A stretch of DNA of 64,000 bases from CAWHJN01 sp963829705 (GTDB taxonomy: Bacteria; Bacteroidota; Rhodothermia; Rhodothermales; BA12), in the NCBI GenBank assembly GCA_963829705.1, contig CAWHJN010000001.1, positions 948,380 to 1,012,379 of the forward strand, in the 5' to 3' direction. The notes under the pieces are model-generated. The model made no database searches. It was not told the DNA's origin and saw only the letters and a list, made by a program, of their open reading frames with translations. Position 1 is the first letter of the stretch. Every line of letters begins with the position of its first letter. Shown piece by piece: positions 62,991 through 64,000 of the stretch. The translations under genes and the position numbers were made by a program.

Positions 62991-63944
62991 ATGCGTACGT
63001 TCGACAACATCCTGTTCGCCCGAGACTTCTCGCCGGGGTCGGAGCACGCGGCTCCTTTTGCCGTCCACATGGCCTCCACGAGCGGCGCGCTGCTGCACGT
63101 CTTCTACGCGGAGACGCTGAACGACAACCCGTTCGCCCCGCCTCCAGAGCTGCCCGCCACACCGGCGCAGAAGATGCGAGCCTATGCCCGGCACTTTCTG
63201 GAGGAGAAAACGCCCGTCACGTTCGACCCCGAGGACGTCCGTATCAAGTACGTCGTCGAGCGTGGCGTGCCCGCGGCGGGAGCCATCCTCGAATACGCGC
63301 GCCTCAACGACATCGACCTCATCGTCGTGGGTACACGGGGGCGCTCGGGCCTGCGGCGCCTGATGCTGGGCAGCGTCGCCGAGGAGGTCGTCCGGCGGGC
63401 GCAGTGCCCGGTGCTGTCCGTGCACCCTACCGACGCGCCGCCAAGTGCGCGCTCCGGGCGCACCATCGTCGTGCCGGTTGATTTTTCCGCCGCCTCGGTG
63501 CCGCTGCTGCACGCTGCCCGCGGCCTCGCCGCTACGTTCGAGACCAGCCTGTCGCTCATTCACGTGATCGACAAGCCGCTCTACGACACATCCGTGTACG
63601 TGCTTGCGCCCGCGACGTATGACGTGCCCTGCAACGACTACGCCGAGCGGCTCGCGCGCCTCAAGGCCACCTACGAAGAATCGGAGGGACCGGACGTGCC
63701 GTGCTCCTTTGCCGTCCGCACGGGAGTTCCCGCTGCGGAGATCCTGCGCTACGCGCGCGAAACCTCGCCACGCCTCATCGTGATGGCGACGGCGGGGCGC
63801 ACCGGCACGGATCGCTTCCTTCTCGGCTCCGTCGCCGCCGAGGTGGTGCGAGAGGCCCCCTGCCCGGTCTTCACTGAGCGCCTCTCGCACGCGCCGATGC
63901 CGCCGCGCCCGGCGCTGCGGAGTACCGCCGCGCCCGTCTCGTAA
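62991..63944 (+). CDS. Tandem universal stress protein
   Basis: The 317-residue protein contains two UspA domains in tandem. The first has NILFARDFSPGSEHAAPFAV and the ATP-binding GTRGRSGLRRLMLGSVAEEVVRRAQCPVLSV, matching G-2X-G-9X-G-S. The second has IVVPVDFSAASVPLLHAARGL and ATAGRTGTDRFLLGSVAAEVVREAPCPVF, with Ala for the first Gly. Usp proteins support survival under stress through unclear means. It is followed by the terminal hairpin of the window. Confidence 0.93.
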   Translation: MRTFDNILFARDFSPGSEHAAPFAVHMASTSGALLHVFYAETLNDNPFAPPPELPATPAQKMRAYARHFLEEKTPVTFDPEDVRIKYVVERGVPAAGAILEYARLNDIDLIVVGTRGRSGLRRLMLGSVAEEVVRRAQCPVLSVHPTDAPPSARSGRTIVVPVDFSAASVPLLHAARGLAATFETSLSLIHVIDKPLYDTSVYVLAPATYDVPCNDYAERLARLKATYEESEGPDVPCSFAVRTGVPAAEILRYARETSPRLIVMATAGRTGTDRFLLGSVAAEVVREAPCPVFTERLSHAPMPPRPALRSTAAPVS

Positions 63945-63961
63945 AACAGGTGCATACAGAA

Positions 63962-63997
63962 CAGCCCGTCGGGTCTCGGAGACCTGACGGGCTTTTC
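63962..63997 (+). terminator. Rho-independent terminator after the Usp gene
   Basis: The stem GCCCGTC...GACGGGC extends through a G-U pair and GGTC/GACC around loop TCGGA, followed by TTTT. It is closely related to the terminator at 33916-33951. Confidence 0.85.
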
Positions 63998-64000
63998 TAT

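Overview
The window is GC-rich bacterial chromosome with tightly packed genes on both strands, mostly housekeeping. Three things suggest a marine or halophilic Bacteroidota relative of the Rhodothermales type: a long OstA-like protein in an lptC-ostA-lptB operon, a GWxTD-domain protein, and starts without Shine-Dalgarno sequences but with occasional TTTG/TAnnTTTG-like promoters. The taxonomy is inference. No rRNA, tRNA, CRISPR array or intact insertion sequence was seen.

Layout. 0-4.5 kb: dprA, a membrane EEP phosphohydrolase, a class V aminotransferase and an RluD-type pseudouridine synthase. 4.6-7.2 kb: a large CHAT-protease-like membrane protein with Ig-like repeats. 7.2-12.6 kb: reductase, ClC channel, small membrane protein, cupin, alpha/beta hydrolase and a HEPN-like gene bounded by short inverted repeats. 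12.8-23 kb: hisS, lgt, a PLP decarboxylase, DUF3891, murA, a cysteine desulfurase, a candidate small RNA and asnS. 23-26.4 kb: an iron/cobalamin-type ABC importer. 26.5-32.1 kb: an outer-membrane barrel, the GWxTD protein, a perfect 21-copy heptamer array, a membrane acyltransferase, a decayed DUF433/DUF5615 toxin-antitoxin pair and a UbiA-like protein. 32.3-44 kb: pckA, nhaC, upp, an AlsT symporter, ftsE, a methyltransferase, pdxA, pepA and an NrnA-like phosphoesterase. 44.2-47.3 kb: PEGA, small exported and OmpA/PKD proteins. 47.5-51.4 kb: a lasso-peptide-like cluster (cyclase homologue, two precursors, alpha/beta hydrolase, small protein). 51.4-64 kb: MltF, lptB-ostA-lptC, B3/B4, two Cys-rich metal-binding candidates, gpmI, nth, DUF4105 and a universal stress protein.

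Two window-wide patterns stand out. First, at least a dozen genes carry degenerate repeats of exactly 7 nt that run up to within 0-5 nt of the start codon. The 7-nt word differs from gene to gene and is pyrimidine/C-rich on the coding strand; the 21-copy array upstream of the GWxTD gene is the extreme case. This is the strongest candidate here for something not described. Second, at least six otherwise conserved genes (dprA, rluD, the decarboxylase, the ABC binding protein, the barrel protein, gpmI) are each interrupted by a single-base indel, almost always one extra base. That looks more like sequencing or assembly error than decay. I annotate these as whole genes and mark the site.

The lasso-like cluster is the clearest specialised-metabolism locus. 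The cyclase homologue lacks the N-terminal Cys of asparagine synthetases. Two 56-residue precursors share a lasso-type leader and a Gly1...Asp8 core start. The usual RRE/peptidase (B) genes are absent, while an alpha/beta hydrolase with a Cys nucleophile sits directly behind the second precursor.
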